From an uncultured Tateyamaria sp. (GTDB taxonomy: Bacteria > Pseudomonadota > Alphaproteobacteria > Rhodobacterales > Rhodobacteraceae): a stretch of DNA of 64,000 nt. The stretch lies in contig NZ_CANMBJ010000001.1 in assembly GCF_947496075.1 (NCBI RefSeq), positions 186,001 to 250,000 on the forward strand, given 5' to 3'. Positions 1 to 9,604 of this stretch are shown here, piece by piece; position 1 is the first letter of the stretch, and each line of letters opens with the position of its first letter. Both the position numbers and the translations under genes were made by a program. The notes beneath the pieces were generated by a model that was not told where the DNA came from, did no database searches, and was given only the letters and a program-made list of their open reading frames with translations.

Positions 1-626
1 ACGATCCGCAGGCCATCCTGGAACAGTGTCTGAAATCAAACCACACGCGCCTTCCGGTCTATCGCGGAGAGCAGGAAAACATCACCGGTGTGATCCACGC
101 CAAGGACCTTTTGCGCGCCATGTATCAAGTGATTGGCGGACCCGAAGGGGACGCAGCGGCGCTTAAATCATTCGACATCAGTCAGGTGGCAATGCCGCCC
201 TACTTCGTGCCCGAGACGACCACTCTCGATGACCAGATGCGGCAATTCCTACGCATGCGCACCCACTTTGCACTTGTGGTGGATGAATATGGCTCGCTCC
301 AAGGTCTGATCACGCTTGAGGACATCCTCGAAGAAATCGTTGGTGAGATCACGGATGAGTTCGACCCGGACGGTGAGCATGCCGTACAACGTGGCGAAGA
401 CGGGCATTTCCACATCGACGGCGCCATGACGATCCGCGATCTCAACCGTGCAACGGATTGGAACCTGCCAGATGACGAAGCAAACACCGTTGCGGGGTTG
501 GTGATTCACGAGGCCCAGACAATCCCCACAATCGGTCAGGTCTTCAGCTTCCATGGTTTCCGGTTCGAAGTGACAGCGCGCGAAGGAAACCGGATCACGG
601 CGTTGAGAATTCAGACACTCGACTAG
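1..626 (+). CDS. CBS-domain transporter-associated protein, CorC/HlyC (TlyC) family, 5' end outside window
   Basis: The reading frame is open from the first bases of the window, so only the C-terminal part (about 207 residues) is present. What is seen: the end of one CBS motif, a second CBS motif with the typical VVDEYGSLQGLITLEDILEE core, then a CorC_HlyC domain (FHIDGAMTIRDLNRAT to the C-terminus) containing the usual DDEANTVAGLV stretch. Family members are cytosolic or membrane-associated proteins linked to Mg/Co efflux or envelope homeostasis; in many proteobacteria the gene lies between ybeY and lnt. Here it is followed 6 bp later by a convergent LytTR gene, so no downstream partner is visible. 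Family assignment is firm; the exact function is not. Confidence 0.9.
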   Translation, partial: DPQAILEQCLKSNHTRLPVYRGEQENITGVIHAKDLLRAMYQVIGGPEGDAAALKSFDISQVAMPPYFVPETTTLDDQMRQFLRMRTHFALVVDEYGSLQGLITLEDILEEIVGEITDEFDPDGEHAVQRGEDGHFHIDGAMTIRDLNRATDWNLPDDEANTVAGLVIHEAQTIPTIGQVFSFHGFRFEVTAREGNRITALRIQTLD

Positions 627-632
627 CGTGTC

Positions 633-1463
633 TTACAAAAGCTCTTTTGTATCGCTGTGCGTGTTGACCCACGCGCGCACATCATCGAGACGACCGCGGG
701 CAACAGGGATTTCCTGACCATCGGTCAGGGTCAATTTCGAACCGGACAAGGATCGCGCAGTCTGGCGAGCAACCCAATGTGACCGGTGCGTTTGGATTCC
801 ATCTTCCGGGCTGACCTGGTCGAGGAATGTCGCCATACGTTCGCGGATAATCTCCACGTTGCCGGACATGTAGATTTCCAGATGGTGCTCAGCCGCCTTG
901 ACGCGCGAAATTTGTGTCAGCCCCACTTTGCGGCCTGCCAAAGTGATATCTCGACCCGCACTCTTGATTGCCTTGCGTGCACGCTGCGCTGGTAACAGCC
1001 AAAGCAAGGCCACAGTTTCGAAGACATGAGCAACGAACACGTTCCTCAAATTCATCTGCCACGTCATGGAACCAAATGCAGGCTTGCCAGGTTCAAACAA
1101 GATCGTCAGCCCGCCGGCCGTAAGGTAAGTGGAAGCCAGCACCAATGGAGATGAGAGGATAATCAAGGGAATCGGGCCGCCAAAGGTCGACCGCCAGATT
1201 CGGCAGGTGGCCAGCGCATAGAACATGGACAAGAACAGGTACAAAAAAAGCGCTACAAACCAGAAGGCCAACCGTAGTCCGAAGCTTTCAAACTGCGGCA
1301 AAGTCACAGGATGGCCGGTCGCCATGATGAAGAAGCCGACGAGCACCAGAAGCCACATCTGCCAAGACGTATACAGCTCGTGCATTTCGCGTATCGTGAA
1401 GTGTGCCTGGTCGCCATTCGAGACAAAAACCTGCACTTCGTGGTTGAAAACCTTCCCCAACAT
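633..1463 (-). CDS. membrane-anchored LytTR-family DNA-binding regulator
   Basis: 276 residues. The N-terminal half holds four hydrophobic segments (about residues 35-50, 64-83, 94-115 and 136-156). The C-terminal 100 residues are a LytTR DNA-binding domain: ISRVKAAEHHLEIYM, a middle FLDQV segment, then GIQTHRSHWVARQTARSL and a closing KLTLTDGQEIPVARGR strand. This TM-LytTR layout without receiver or kinase is common in roseobacters. It probably binds direct repeats near its own or a neighbouring promoter, with the membrane part sensing or anchoring. It converges on the CBS gene and is followed upstream by 133 bp of non-coding DNA before the stop of the next minus-strand gene, so it may be transcribed alone. 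The target is unknown. Confidence 0.85.
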   Translation of the reverse strand: MLGKVFNHEVQVFVSNGDQAHFTIREMHELYTSWQMWLLVLVGFFIMATGHPVTLPQFESFGLRLAFWFVALFLYLFLSMFYALATCRIWRSTFGGPIPLIILSSPLVLASTYLTAGGLTILFEPGKPAFGSMTWQMNLRNVFVAHVFETVALLWLLPAQRARKAIKSAGRDITLAGRKVGLTQISRVKAAEHHLEIYMSGNVEIIRERMATFLDQVSPEDGIQTHRSHWVARQTARSLSGSKLTLTDGQEIPVARGRLDDVRAWVNTHSDTKELL

Positions 1464-1596
1464 GAGCGCTGCCTACCATGTGACGCTAATTAGAGTAAAT
1501 GCGTTGCAAAGGTCTATTGGGTGTAGACGGCAGGCAATTCGGTGTCAGTTACAGGTTTGTATCGATTGGTGTTTCCTTTCGTCTACACCGTGCACA

Positions 1597-4008
1597 TCAT
1601 GATCTCAGGCGAGTACCATCCGGGTCGAACGGAGGTTTTTCCAGTATCTTTGCCCTATGGCTCCTCCCAAGAACCATAACGTCAACCAGATCCCCCGGCT
1701 TTGCCCCACTAACGAACCCCAGCGCAAGGCTCATTCCGACGCTGTAACCATACGCACCCGACGTGACCCTGCCAATTCCAACACCGTCTTGAAAAATGGG
1801 CTCTCCGCCCGTGGCGTCAGCACCGGATGCACGCACGTTCGCCTCATCCAGATGCAATAGCACCAGCGATTCGCGTGAAGGTTCAGCGATGGTTTTCTCG
1901 ACGGCCGCCTTGTTCAGGAAATCCTTGTCCATTTTCACCAAACTGTCCAAGCCAACTTCTTGCGGCCAGTATTCCGGACTGTATTCCCGGCCCCAGGATC
2001 CATACCCTTTCTCAATCCGAAGGCTCGTCAAAGCGCGACTGCCAACGGGGCCAACACCCATATCCGCGCCCGCATCGATCAATGCAGTGTACAGCCGTAT
2101 TTGATCTTCGGCGCGGCAATGCAATTCCCAGCCCAGATCTCCTGTGAAAGAAACACGCAGAGCCAGGGTTTTGACCCCCGCAACCTCAATCCACTGCGAC
2201 CGCATGAACGGAAACGCATCAGTGCCCAAGGACGTGTTGGTCAAGCGCTGCAACAGCGCGCGGCTGTCTGGACCGGCAACATTGAACCCACACATTGCGT
2301 CTGTACAGCTTTCAAAGGTGGTTCCAAGGGGCAGAGGTATCTCTTTGAAAAAGCGCTGGTGATAGCGCTCGGCCATGCCAGAACCGATGATCCAAAACTC
2401 TTCCTCTGCCAGTCGGGTCACAGTGAAGTCCCCGGCAATTCCACCGCGTTTTCCGATCAGCGGCGTCAGACAGGAACGTCCAACAGCTTTCGGCATCCGG
2501 TTGGCAAAGACCGCGTTCAGCCAGTCCTCTGCGTCCGGGCCCTTGCACACATATTTGGCGAAATTCGAGATATCGATGATCCCGACCCGGTCGCGCAGCA
2601 TGCGGGCTTCGGCCCCGACCACATCCCACCAGGGCTGACGCGTAAATCCGGCGGTATCCTCCACATCACCGAAGTACAACGGATGCTCCCATCCGTAATT
2701 CAGGCCCATCTTGGCCTTCATGTCGCGCTGCATCTCGTAAACGGGACGGGTACGCACGGGCCGACCGGCCTCACGCTCTTCCCCTGGAAAATGGATCTTG
2801 AACCGATGCGCATATTGATCACCGACACGCGCCTTCGTGAATGCTTTGCCCGCCCACTGGCCAAACCGGGCCATATCCCAAGCAAAAATGTCGTAATTGG
2901 TTTCCCCCTCGACAATCCACTCTGCCGCCAACAGCCCCATCCCCCCGGATTGCGAGAAGCCCGGAATGATACCGTTGCAACAAAAGTAACCGGTCAGTTC
3001 CGGCACCGGGCCAAACAAAACATTCGAATCCGGTGACCAGATCATCGGGCCATTGATCACCCGTTTGATCCCGGCGGTCCCGATGACCGGCACCCGCTCA
3101 ATGGCGCGCATCATGTTATCTTCGATACGCTCAAGATCATCCGCAAACAATTCATGGCCAAAACCCTGCGGCGTACCGTCCTCCGCCCAGAACCGCACGT
3201 CCTTTTCGTAGGCGCCCACAAGCAGGCCCTGCCCCTCTTGGCGCAGGTAATATTCGCCATCCCGATCCGCGACAGAGGGCAAACGGCGGTCCATCGCCGC
3301 CACCTCTGCGATGGTGTCCGTCACGAAATACTGATGCTCTGTCGGTTGCAAAGGCAGGTCAACCCCAGCCAGTGCAGCCACCTCACGTCCCCACAGTCCG
3401 GCAGCATTCACAACCCACGGCGTTGCAATATCGCCCTTCTCTGTCCGGACAATCCAAGTGCCATCCGCTTGCTGCTCTGTCCCGGTGACCGGGCAAAACC
3501 GGATGATCTCCGCCCCGTTCTGGCGCGCACCGGTCGCATAGGCATTGGTGACCCCAGATGGATCGACATTCCCTCCATCCGGCTCCCACATGATGCAACG
3601 CACACCGTTGAAGTCCACCAGCGGATGCAACCGCTCCGCCTCGTCTCGACTGACCTCGTGGAAGTTCATCCCGTACAGCTTGGCCTTGCCCGCTTGCAGC
3701 CGCAGCTGATGCTCACGCGCCTCGGTCTGGGCCAGGTACAACGATCCTGGCTGAAAAACCCCGCAGCCTTGCCCGGTTTCCTGCTCCAACTCCTTGTAAA
3801 GTCCCATGGTGTAATGCTGAATGCGGCTGATGTTGGTACTGTCGTGCAGGCCGTGGATATTGGCAGCCGCGTGCCACGTGGACCCGCTGGTCAGCTCATC
3901 CCGTTCCAACAGGACAACGTCGGTCCATCCCAGTTTCGTCAAATGATACAGGATCGAACAGCCAATGACGCCGCCGCCAATCACGACGGCCTGTGCATGG
4001 GTACGCAT
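1597..4008 (-). CDS. FAD-dependent oxidoreductase with GcvT domains (dimethylglycine/sarcosine dehydrogenase family)
   Basis: 803 residues from the chosen ATG at 4008; the frame extends to 4167 but the extra 53 residues are basic and unlike the family. Residues 11-16 (GGGVIG) are the dinucleotide-binding glycines, and His46 in STWHAAA aligns with the histidine that carries covalent FAD in dimethylglycine dehydrogenase. The DAO fold runs to about 370, an FAO_M linker follows, and GcvT_N/GcvT_C tetrahydrofolate-binding domains fill about 430-800. Such enzymes oxidatively demethylate N-methyl amines or amino acids and pass the one-carbon unit to tetrahydrofolate. The third residue after His46 is Ala instead of the usual Gly. 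The paralogue starting at 4290 is divergent, with 281 bp between them. The substrate cannot be fixed from sequence. Confidence 0.88.
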   Translation of the reverse strand: MRTHAQAVVIGGGVIGCSILYHLTKLGWTDVVLLERDELTSGSTWHAAANIHGLHDSTNISRIQHYTMGLYKELEQETGQGCGVFQPGSLYLAQTEAREHQLRLQAGKAKLYGMNFHEVSRDEAERLHPLVDFNGVRCIMWEPDGGNVDPSGVTNAYATGARQNGAEIIRFCPVTGTEQQADGTWIVRTEKGDIATPWVVNAAGLWGREVAALAGVDLPLQPTEHQYFVTDTIAEVAAMDRRLPSVADRDGEYYLRQEGQGLLVGAYEKDVRFWAEDGTPQGFGHELFADDLERIEDNMMRAIERVPVIGTAGIKRVINGPMIWSPDSNVLFGPVPELTGYFCCNGIIPGFSQSGGMGLLAAEWIVEGETNYDIFAWDMARFGQWAGKAFTKARVGDQYAHRFKIHFPGEEREAGRPVRTRPVYEMQRDMKAKMGLNYGWEHPLYFGDVEDTAGFTRQPWWDVVGAEARMLRDRVGIIDISNFAKYVCKGPDAEDWLNAVFANRMPKAVGRSCLTPLIGKRGGIAGDFTVTRLAEEEFWIIGSGMAERYHQRFFKEIPLPLGTTFESCTDAMCGFNVAGPDSRALLQRLTNTSLGTDAFPFMRSQWIEVAGVKTLALRVSFTGDLGWELHCRAEDQIRLYTALIDAGADMGVGPVGSRALTSLRIEKGYGSWGREYSPEYWPQEVGLDSLVKMDKDFLNKAAVEKTIAEPSRESLVLLHLDEANVRASGADATGGEPIFQDGVGIGRVTSGAYGYSVGMSLALGFVSGAKPGDLVDVMVLGRSHRAKILEKPPFDPDGTRLRS

Positions 4009-4289
4009 GGGGGGTGCCTTTGCAACTGTTTCGCTGACGTTCACCCTGCGTCCGAGTGCGGCCCGTTGATTGCCCCGGCGCGACATGCCGCGTCGCTCGC
4101 GGAATAACGCGGGCGGATTGCCCATTCTCCGGCTCCCGGAACAATCGGGATGTTGCTGTTGGCACATCAGGCGCGTGCCAGCGCATCAAAACACCCGCAG
4201 GATGCCTTGAGCGACATGACCCGTCGCATTCGCGCTTTCCTCAAGCGCATCCATTGGGCTCTATCGGCGCATCAATCAAGGGAAAGCCC
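4009..4289. promoter_or_regulatory. shared divergent promoter region of two dehydrogenase paralogues
   Basis: These 281 bp separate two divergently oriented genes of the same enzyme family and must hold both promoters. No strong -35/-10 pair or clear operator palindrome was recognised by eye. Both longest reading frames extend into the region, but their predicted peptides do not resemble the family, so it is treated as non-coding. Confidence 0.45.
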
Positions 4290-6698
4290 ATGCAGACCAC
4301 AACTCGTGTCGCCGTCATCGGCGGTGGCGTCGTCGGCGCCTCTGTCCTTTATCACCTGACGAAACTTGGCTGGTCCGACGTCATGCTGCTGGAACGGTCC
4401 GAACTGACCTCTGGCAGCACGTGGCATGCGGCAGGCGGGTTTCATACGCTGAACGGCGACACCAACATGGCCGCGCTGCAAGGCTACACCATCCGTCTCT
4501 ATAAAGAGCTGGAAGAGATCACGGGGATGTCCTGCGGGCTGCACCACGTGGGCGGGATCACATTGGCCGACAATCAGGACCGGTTCGACATGCTGCTCGC
4601 TGAACGGGCCAAGCACCGGTTCATGGGGCTGGAAACTGAAATCGTCGGTCCGGAAGAGATCGCCAAAATCGCCCCGATCACCAACACAGACGGCATCATC
4701 GGTGCACTCTACGACCCCCTCGACGGGCACCTCGATCCTTCTGGCACCACGCACGCCTATGCAAAGGCCGCGCGCATGGGCGGCGCCACCATCCACACCC
4801 ACACCATGGTGCAGGAAACCAACCAGCGCCCAGATGGCACATGGGATGTGGTCACAGACAAGGGCACCATCCATGCCGAACACGTGGTCAACGCCGGCGG
4901 CCTTTGGGCACGCGAGGTGGGCGCGATGGCAAGCGTCTACCTGCCCCTGCACCCAATGGAACACCAGTACATCGTCACGGACGACATCGCCGACATCTAC
5001 GAACGGGGTGAAGAGCACCCGCACGTCATGGACCCCGCAGGCGAAAGCTATCTCCGGCAAGAGGGTCGCGGCCTCTGCATCGGCTTCTATGAACAACCCT
5101 GCCGACCCTGGGCCGTTGATGGCACACCATGGAGCTTCGGCCACGAACTCCTCCCTGACGATTTCGACAAGATCGAAGACAGCATCGCCTTTGCCTACAA
5201 ACGCTTCCCTGTCCTCGAAACCGCTGGAATCAAATCGGTCATTCACGGCCCCTTCACCTTCGCCCCCGACGGCAACCCGCTGGTCGGCCCTGTGCCGGGC
5301 ATGCGCAACTACTGGTCCGCATGCGGCGTCATGGCCGGGTTCAGCCAAGGCGGCGGCGTGGGCCTGATGCTGGCGCAATGGATGATCGAGGGGGAGTGCG
5401 AACGCGACGTGACCGCCATGGACGTGGCCCGTTTCGGCGACTGGATCAGTCCCGGTTACACACGCCCCAAGGTCATCGAAAACTATCAAAAGCGGTTCAG
5501 TGTTGCCTACCCGAACGAAGAACTGCCCGCCGCCCGGCCCAACCGCACAACGCCCATGTACGACATCTTCACCGATATGGGCGCCGTCTGGGGCCAGCAA
5601 TACGGGCTGGAAGTACCCAACTACTTTGCGCGGGGCGATGAGCCCGCCCATGAGACCCCAAGTTTCCGCCGCTCCGATGCATTCGCTGCCACCGCACGCG
5701 AGGTGGCGGCAGTCCGAAACGGCGTCGGCATCAACGAAGTCCACAATTTCGGCAAGTATCTCATCACGGGTCCAAGGGCGCGCGCATGGCTCGACCGCAT
5801 CATGGCAGGCCGCGTGCCACAGCCGGGCCGTGTGTCACTGACCCCCATGCTCAGCCCCAAGGGCAAGCTGATCGGTGACTTCACGATGTCCTGCCTGACC
5901 GAGACAGAGTTCCAGCTCACCGCAAGCTATGGCGCGCAAGCGGTGCATATGCGGCACTTTCGAATACATGAAGAAGACGGCGCAAACATTGAAAATATAA
6001 GTGATAAAAGGAACGGCTTCCAATTGGCTGGGCCAAGTGCGCGCGATGTGCTGCAGGCCTGCACGCGCTCGGATATCGCGGATATGAAATTCCTCGACAT
6101 CCGGCCCCTCACCGTCGGCATGACCGACTGCATCGCGCAGCGGGTCAGCTACACCGGCGATCTGGGCTACGAAATCTACTGCGATCCCATGGCCCAACGC
6201 CAATTGTGGTGGACATTGTGGGAAGCCGGACAGGCCCACGACATGGCGCCGTTTGGCATGCGAGCCATGATGTCCCTGCGCCTCGACAAGTTCTTCGGCT
6301 CCTGGCTGTCGGAATACTCACCCGATTACACAGCCGCCGAAACCGGATTGGACCGCTTCATCTCGTGGACAAAGAACGCGGATTTTGTCGGCCGCGCCGC
6401 AGCAGAAGCCGAACGCGCAAAGGGCCCCGCGCGCAAGCTCTGTGCCTTTATCGTTGATGCGGATGATGCCGACGCCCATGGATATGAACCCATATGGCTG
6501 GACGGGTCCGTTGTCGGTTTCTGCACCTCCGGCGGCTTCTCGCATCACATGAACGCATCCATCGCGCTGGGGTTCCTGCCCCCACAGCATGTGAAAGAAG
6601 GCCAAGATGTCGAGATCGAAATCCTCGGCAAAATGCGCAGGGCGACAATGACCAAAACACCACTCTTTGACGCTGACGGCGCCCGCATGCGCGGCTGA
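4290..6698 (+). CDS. FAD-dependent oxidoreductase with GcvT domains (dimethylglycine/sarcosine dehydrogenase family), second paralogue
   Basis: 802 residues. ATG 4290 is preceded by AAGGGAAAG and gives the standard N-terminus TTRVAVIGGGVVG; the frame is open from 4056 but the upstream residues look spurious. The Rossmann glycines are at 11-16 and His46 in TWHAAGG matches the covalent-FAD histidine. The FAD domain is followed by FAO_M and GcvT_N/GcvT_C domains (about 430-800), including the SYTGDLGYEIYC segment typical of the folate-binding part. Predicted reaction: demethylation of an N-methylated amino acid such as dimethylglycine or sarcosine with transfer of formaldehyde to tetrahydrofolate. 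It is nearly collinear in length with the divergent neighbour but clearly diverged, suggesting different substrates. Followed by a GC palindrome at 6745. Confidence 0.88.
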   Translation: MQTTTRVAVIGGGVVGASVLYHLTKLGWSDVMLLERSELTSGSTWHAAGGFHTLNGDTNMAALQGYTIRLYKELEEITGMSCGLHHVGGITLADNQDRFDMLLAERAKHRFMGLETEIVGPEEIAKIAPITNTDGIIGALYDPLDGHLDPSGTTHAYAKAARMGGATIHTHTMVQETNQRPDGTWDVVTDKGTIHAEHVVNAGGLWAREVGAMASVYLPLHPMEHQYIVTDDIADIYERGEEHPHVMDPAGESYLRQEGRGLCIGFYEQPCRPWAVDGTPWSFGHELLPDDFDKIEDSIAFAYKRFPVLETAGIKSVIHGPFTFAPDGNPLVGPVPGMRNYWSACGVMAGFSQGGGVGLMLAQWMIEGECERDVTAMDVARFGDWISPGYTRPKVIENYQKRFSVAYPNEELPAARPNRTTPMYDIFTDMGAVWGQQYGLEVPNYFARGDEPAHETPSFRRSDAFAATAREVAAVRNGVGINEVHNFGKYLITGPRARAWLDRIMAGRVPQPGRVSLTPMLSPKGKLIGDFTMSCLTETEFQLTASYGAQAVHMRHFRIHEEDGANIENISDKRNGFQLAGPSARDVLQACTRSDIADMKFLDIRPLTVGMTDCIAQRVSYTGDLGYEIYCDPMAQRQLWWTLWEAGQAHDMAPFGMRAMMSLRLDKFFGSWLSEYSPDYTAAETGLDRFISWTKNADFVGRAAAEAERAKGPARKLCAFIVDADDADAHGYEPIWLDGSVVGFCTSGGFSHHMNASIALGFLPPQHVKEGQDVEIEILGKMRRATMTKTPLFDADGARMRG

Positions 6699-6744
6699 TC
6701 CCCTGCTTCCCTGTTTCAGGAAAATCCTGGGGGGAGGCGCAGCC

Positions 6745-6760
6745 GGGGGGCTAGCCCCCC
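6745..6760. repeat. 16-bp perfect GC-rich palindrome in a 3' intergenic region
   Basis: GGGGGGCTAGCCCCCC is self-complementary and lies 47 bp after the stop of the preceding dehydrogenase gene. It can fold as a short hairpin in RNA, but no T-run follows on either strand, so it is a poor intrinsic terminator. Similar C/G-run palindromes are scattered in Rhodobacteraceae intergenic DNA (general knowledge, not checked here). Confidence 0.6.
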
Positions 6761-6827
6761 TCATAATGTCGTCGCGCGCAGGCGCGGCCGTGTTGCGACA
6801 GATGTTTGACAGCCCTAGGGTTCAAAA

Positions 6828-7427
6828 ATGATGCCGATCCTCATCCTCGCCGCCGGTGCCGCCTCGCGCATGCGTGGCACTGACAAGCTGATGCAAGACG
6901 TGGACGGCCAACCGCTGCTGGCACGGCAAATCCAAATCGCGCAAGCCGTCAGCACTGATGTACGCGTGGCGCTGCCGCCACCTCCGCACCTCAGATATGA
7001 CCTTGTCGCACAAACAACAGCACATCCCGTCACTGTTAAGGACGCCGCCCAAGGGATGGGCGCAAGCCTGCGCACGATCTTTGCCACGCTGGGCCCGCAG
7101 CACACACACGCCATGTTGCTCCTGGGCGACCTACCCGACATCACCGAGAATGATCTCCGAAAGGTCCAGCAAGCGATACGCACCTGTCCCGACGCGCTGA
7201 TCTGGCGCGGCGCAACAGAAGATGGGCGCGGCGGGCATCCGATCATCTTTGAACGCACGCTTTTTCCAGCGTTCGCAAAGCTGCTCGGAGACGATGGCGG
7301 GCGCGATATTGTCAAACAGGCGGGCAACAAGGTTCACTTGGTTCCCCTGCCCGGCACGCGCGCGCGTCTGGATTTGGATACGCCCGAGGACTGGGCCGCT
7401 TGGCGCGCGACCCGTCACATCACCTGA
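6828..7427 (+). CDS. MobA/MocA-like nucleotidyltransferase
   Basis: 199 residues. The N-terminus [18 protein letters not shown] (residues 5-22) is the nucleotide-binding signature of NTP-transferase proteins, and LLLGDLPDI near residue 100 supplies the metal-binding aspartate. A C-terminal [12 protein letters not shown] matches the DIDTPEDL-type ending of molybdenum-cofactor cytidylyl/guanylyltransferases (MocA/MobA-like, COG2068). It probably activates a cofactor or metabolite with CTP or GTP. No xanthine dehydrogenase or CO-dehydrogenase genes are in the window to specify the cofactor. It stands alone on the plus strand and its 3' end overlaps the convergent Hint-protein gene by 8 bp. The start MM could be either Met; both give the same domain. 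Confidence 0.85.
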   Translation: MMPILILAAGAASRMRGTDKLMQDVDGQPLLARQIQIAQAVSTDVRVALPPPPHLRYDLVAQTTAHPVTVKDAAQGMGASLRTIFATLGPQHTHAMLLLGDLPDITENDLRKVQQAIRTCPDALIWRGATEDGRGGHPIIFERTLFPAFAKLLGDDGGRDIVKQAGNKVHLVPLPGTRARLDLDTPEDWAAWRATRHIT

Positions 7428-9291
7428 GACGATCCACGAGGGTGCGTGCCTCGTGCTGCTTCAGTGACAATCGCGCCGAACTATACGTGTCCAGTCCCGC
7501 CAGTGTGTCAAGTTCTGGGAACAGGGTCAGAATCTCTTGCCGTTGCTCTGCACCGATGCCGCGCAAGGAGTGATCACCCGGTTGGAAGCTTTCTGACCAC
7601 GCGCCCTCCGCCAGCACAACCTCATGCTGATCGAACATCAGGTGCAGATAACTGACAGCACCGGTCTCGACCTGATCCACACCGTCCAGGCCGGTCAGGT
7701 GCTTGGCGGCAATCAGAACTTCGCGCTCCTGGAACATCATCTCCGCCAGATCGGATTTGACCAGCATGCGGTGCTGCGGCGATACAAGCATATCGCGCTC
7801 GGGAAGTTCCTTGCCAAGCGCACCAGCACGGATCAGGACCGGTTGGAACGCCGCGTTCATGCGCATTTCGTCTGGCGTCAGATCACGGCGTCCGACCCAG
7901 CGCAGGGTCTGTGCGCCATTGTCACGGGTAATGACCTTGTCGCCCGTTTTCAATCTCTCAACGGCGATCTCGCCTTTCGGTGTCGCGATACGCGTACCCG
8001 GAGTGAAGCAAATGATGATCTGCTCGATCTCGGAATAGGTGACGCGACGCGCCACGTTCCCATTGTCGTCAAGCAATTCGACCGTGCCGGATTCCGACCC
8101 CGGACCATCGGGCAGAACGTTCGCCCGCACGCCAGACAGATCAAGAACGTCGATATCCATTCCATCGGCATCTTCACCGCCGACAATGTTGTGATTGCCC
8201 AATCCGTCGAAATTGAACCGGTCAGATCCTGTTCCACCCTGCGCCTGATCGTTGTCCGGACCAAGGGTGATCAGATCCTCGCCGTCGCCGCCCAGAAGCG
8301 TGTCGTCACCTGTGCCGCCCACAAGGGTATCGTCGCCGGCACCGCCGATCAGTTCGTCCTGACCCTGGCCGCCATCAAGAAAATCGTTGCCCTCGCCGCC
8401 GTCGATATCGTCATCGCCTTGACCGCCGGACAGGCTGTCGTCGCCGCCCTGACCAAAGATCACGTCCTGACCGCTGCCACCATCAATGGTGTCATCCCCG
8501 GCTTCGATCGGCGTCACAACCGGATCGTCGATCAGATCGCCCGAAAACGAGAAACCGGAATTGGTGTTGCGTGCTTCAAGTGTGAATTCGATGAATTCGC
8601 GATTTTCAAACGACGCGGAAAACCACGCCTCCTGATCGTCGGGATTGTTGTTGCCACGGCCCTCGGCCGTCACCTGGCCATTGCTTTCAATCACGTTGAG
8701 AACAGAATCGCTCGACGTGGCAAAGGCGCTGAAGCTGCTTGCGTTGATCGTGACAGCTTCCTGGTCTCCGGGGCTGTTGCGATCAAGGTCATTGATCGTC
8801 GCCGTCGAATTCAACGCAACCGGCGTGCCGGTGGTCGCATTGGGCGTGTCCGGGATGAAGAATTCCATGCGGAAATCGGCGGTGTCCCCACTGCCGCGCC
8901 CGTTCATCAGGATTTCGAACCCGTTGCCGCCGTTGAGATCCACGGTCAAACGGTTGTCGGATTTGGACACAAGGACCAGCCGCGCCGAAACCTGGGTGCC
9001 GTCCTCAAGCTGGGCGACGTTCTTGTAGACGGCGGATGCACCGGCGTTCACATTGCCGGTGTTCGGCGTCACCAAGTTGTTGATGTCAAGCACCAATGGG
9101 GTCGCGTCATTGCCGGGCGCCGTGCCTTCGCCCACATCACCGAACAGGGTGTCATTGCCACCGCCGCCCAGAATGCTGTCGTCGCCGCCTTCCCCTGAAA
9201 CCAGATCCGCACCTCCAAGGGATTGGATCGTGTCATCCTCATTCGTTCCCTGCAGGGTGTCGTTGTTCGACGTTCCGTTGATGTCGGCCAT
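7420..9291 (-). CDS. RTX-repeat exoprotein with C-terminal Hint domain (smaller paralogue)
   Basis: 623 residues, very acidic, no Sec signal peptide. Residues 10-50 and about 265-370 contain calcium-binding RTX nonapeptides ([18 protein letters not shown] and similar). Between them is a beta-rich, non-repetitive region (about 55-260). From Cys428 ([14 protein letters not shown]) runs a Hint_2 module with [10 protein letters not shown], a SPQHRML block and [11 protein letters not shown]. In Hint proteins the cysteine can attack the preceding peptide bond and drive self-cleavage or ligation; here the residue before Cys is Ile. RTX proteins are usually exported by type I secretion, but no such exporter is in the window. 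SD AAGGG lies 8 bases before the ATG. The paralogue upstream has a matching C-terminus. Confidence 0.87.
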   Translation of the reverse strand: MADINGTSNNDTLQGTNEDDTIQSLGGADLVSGEGGDDSILGGGGNDTLFGDVGEGTAPGNDATPLVLDINNLVTPNTGNVNAGASAVYKNVAQLEDGTQVSARLVLVSKSDNRLTVDLNGGNGFEILMNGRGSGDTADFRMEFFIPDTPNATTGTPVALNSTATINDLDRNSPGDQEAVTINASSFSAFATSSDSVLNVIESNGQVTAEGRGNNNPDDQEAWFSASFENREFIEFTLEARNTNSGFSFSGDLIDDPVVTPIEAGDDTIDGGSGQDVIFGQGGDDSLSGGQGDDDIDGGEGNDFLDGGQGQDELIGGAGDDTLVGGTGDDTLLGGDGEDLITLGPDNDQAQGGTGSDRFNFDGLGNHNIVGGEDADGMDIDVLDLSGVRANVLPDGPGSESGTVELLDDNGNVARRVTYSEIEQIIICFTPGTRIATPKGEIAVERLKTGDKVITRDNGAQTLRWVGRRDLTPDEMRMNAAFQPVLIRAGALGKELPERDMLVSPQHRMLVKSDLAEMMFQEREVLIAAKHLTGLDGVDQVETGAVSYLHLMFDQHEVVLAEGAWSESFQPGDHSLRGIGAEQRQEILTLFPELDTLAGLDTYSSARLSLKQHEARTLVDRLR

Positions 9292-9604
9292 AGCAGCTGC
9301 CCTTCATATCCGCACACAATGAAAGGGGTTATGAACTGCCCCCACAGACCAAACACCCAGGCCACGGTAGTAATTCAAAGTTGAGCCAAATTCAGGGGGA
9401 AAAACTGCAAGAAAGTAAACGTGCACGTTATTCGTGCACAAAGATGCCGCAATGCAGTGCCATACGCTACCGTAGAAGAAACAATTGGGCATTATTGCCC
9501 GTATTGAACACAGAAAACGGGTGCACCCCCCAATGCCCCGTTCCCTGCGCCCCCGCGAATCATCGCGAGGAACTGCGCATATCTCTCAACACCGTGGCGA
9601 ATGC
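9292..9604. promoter_or_regulatory. intergenic region upstream of the smaller Hint/RTX gene
   Basis: This 313-bp stretch lies between the stop of the 1961-residue protein gene and the start of the 623-residue one, both on the minus strand. It must contain the promoter of the latter unless the two are co-transcribed. It holds the inverted repeat at 9421-9439 and a small CGCGA/TCGCG hairpin near 9555. I see no convincing gene in it. Confidence 0.5.
9421..9439. promoter_or_regulatory. 7-bp perfect inverted repeat, candidate operator
   Basis: GTGCACG-TTATT-CGTGCAC: two perfect 7-bp arms around a 5-bp AT-rich spacer, about 130 bp upstream of the start of the smaller Hint/RTX gene. The symmetry suits a dimeric repressor or activator. 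No factor can be named. Confidence 0.5.

Noticed and set aside
4272-5744. 490-codon minus-strand frame opposite the second dehydrogenase
   Set aside because: Shadow of a highly conserved plus-strand enzyme gene; no ribosome site or domain.
7624-9198. 524-codon open frame on the plus strand
   Set aside because: It is antisense to the smaller Hint/RTX gene; long shadow frames arise from the repetitive Gly/Asp codon pattern. The minus-strand protein has clear domains.
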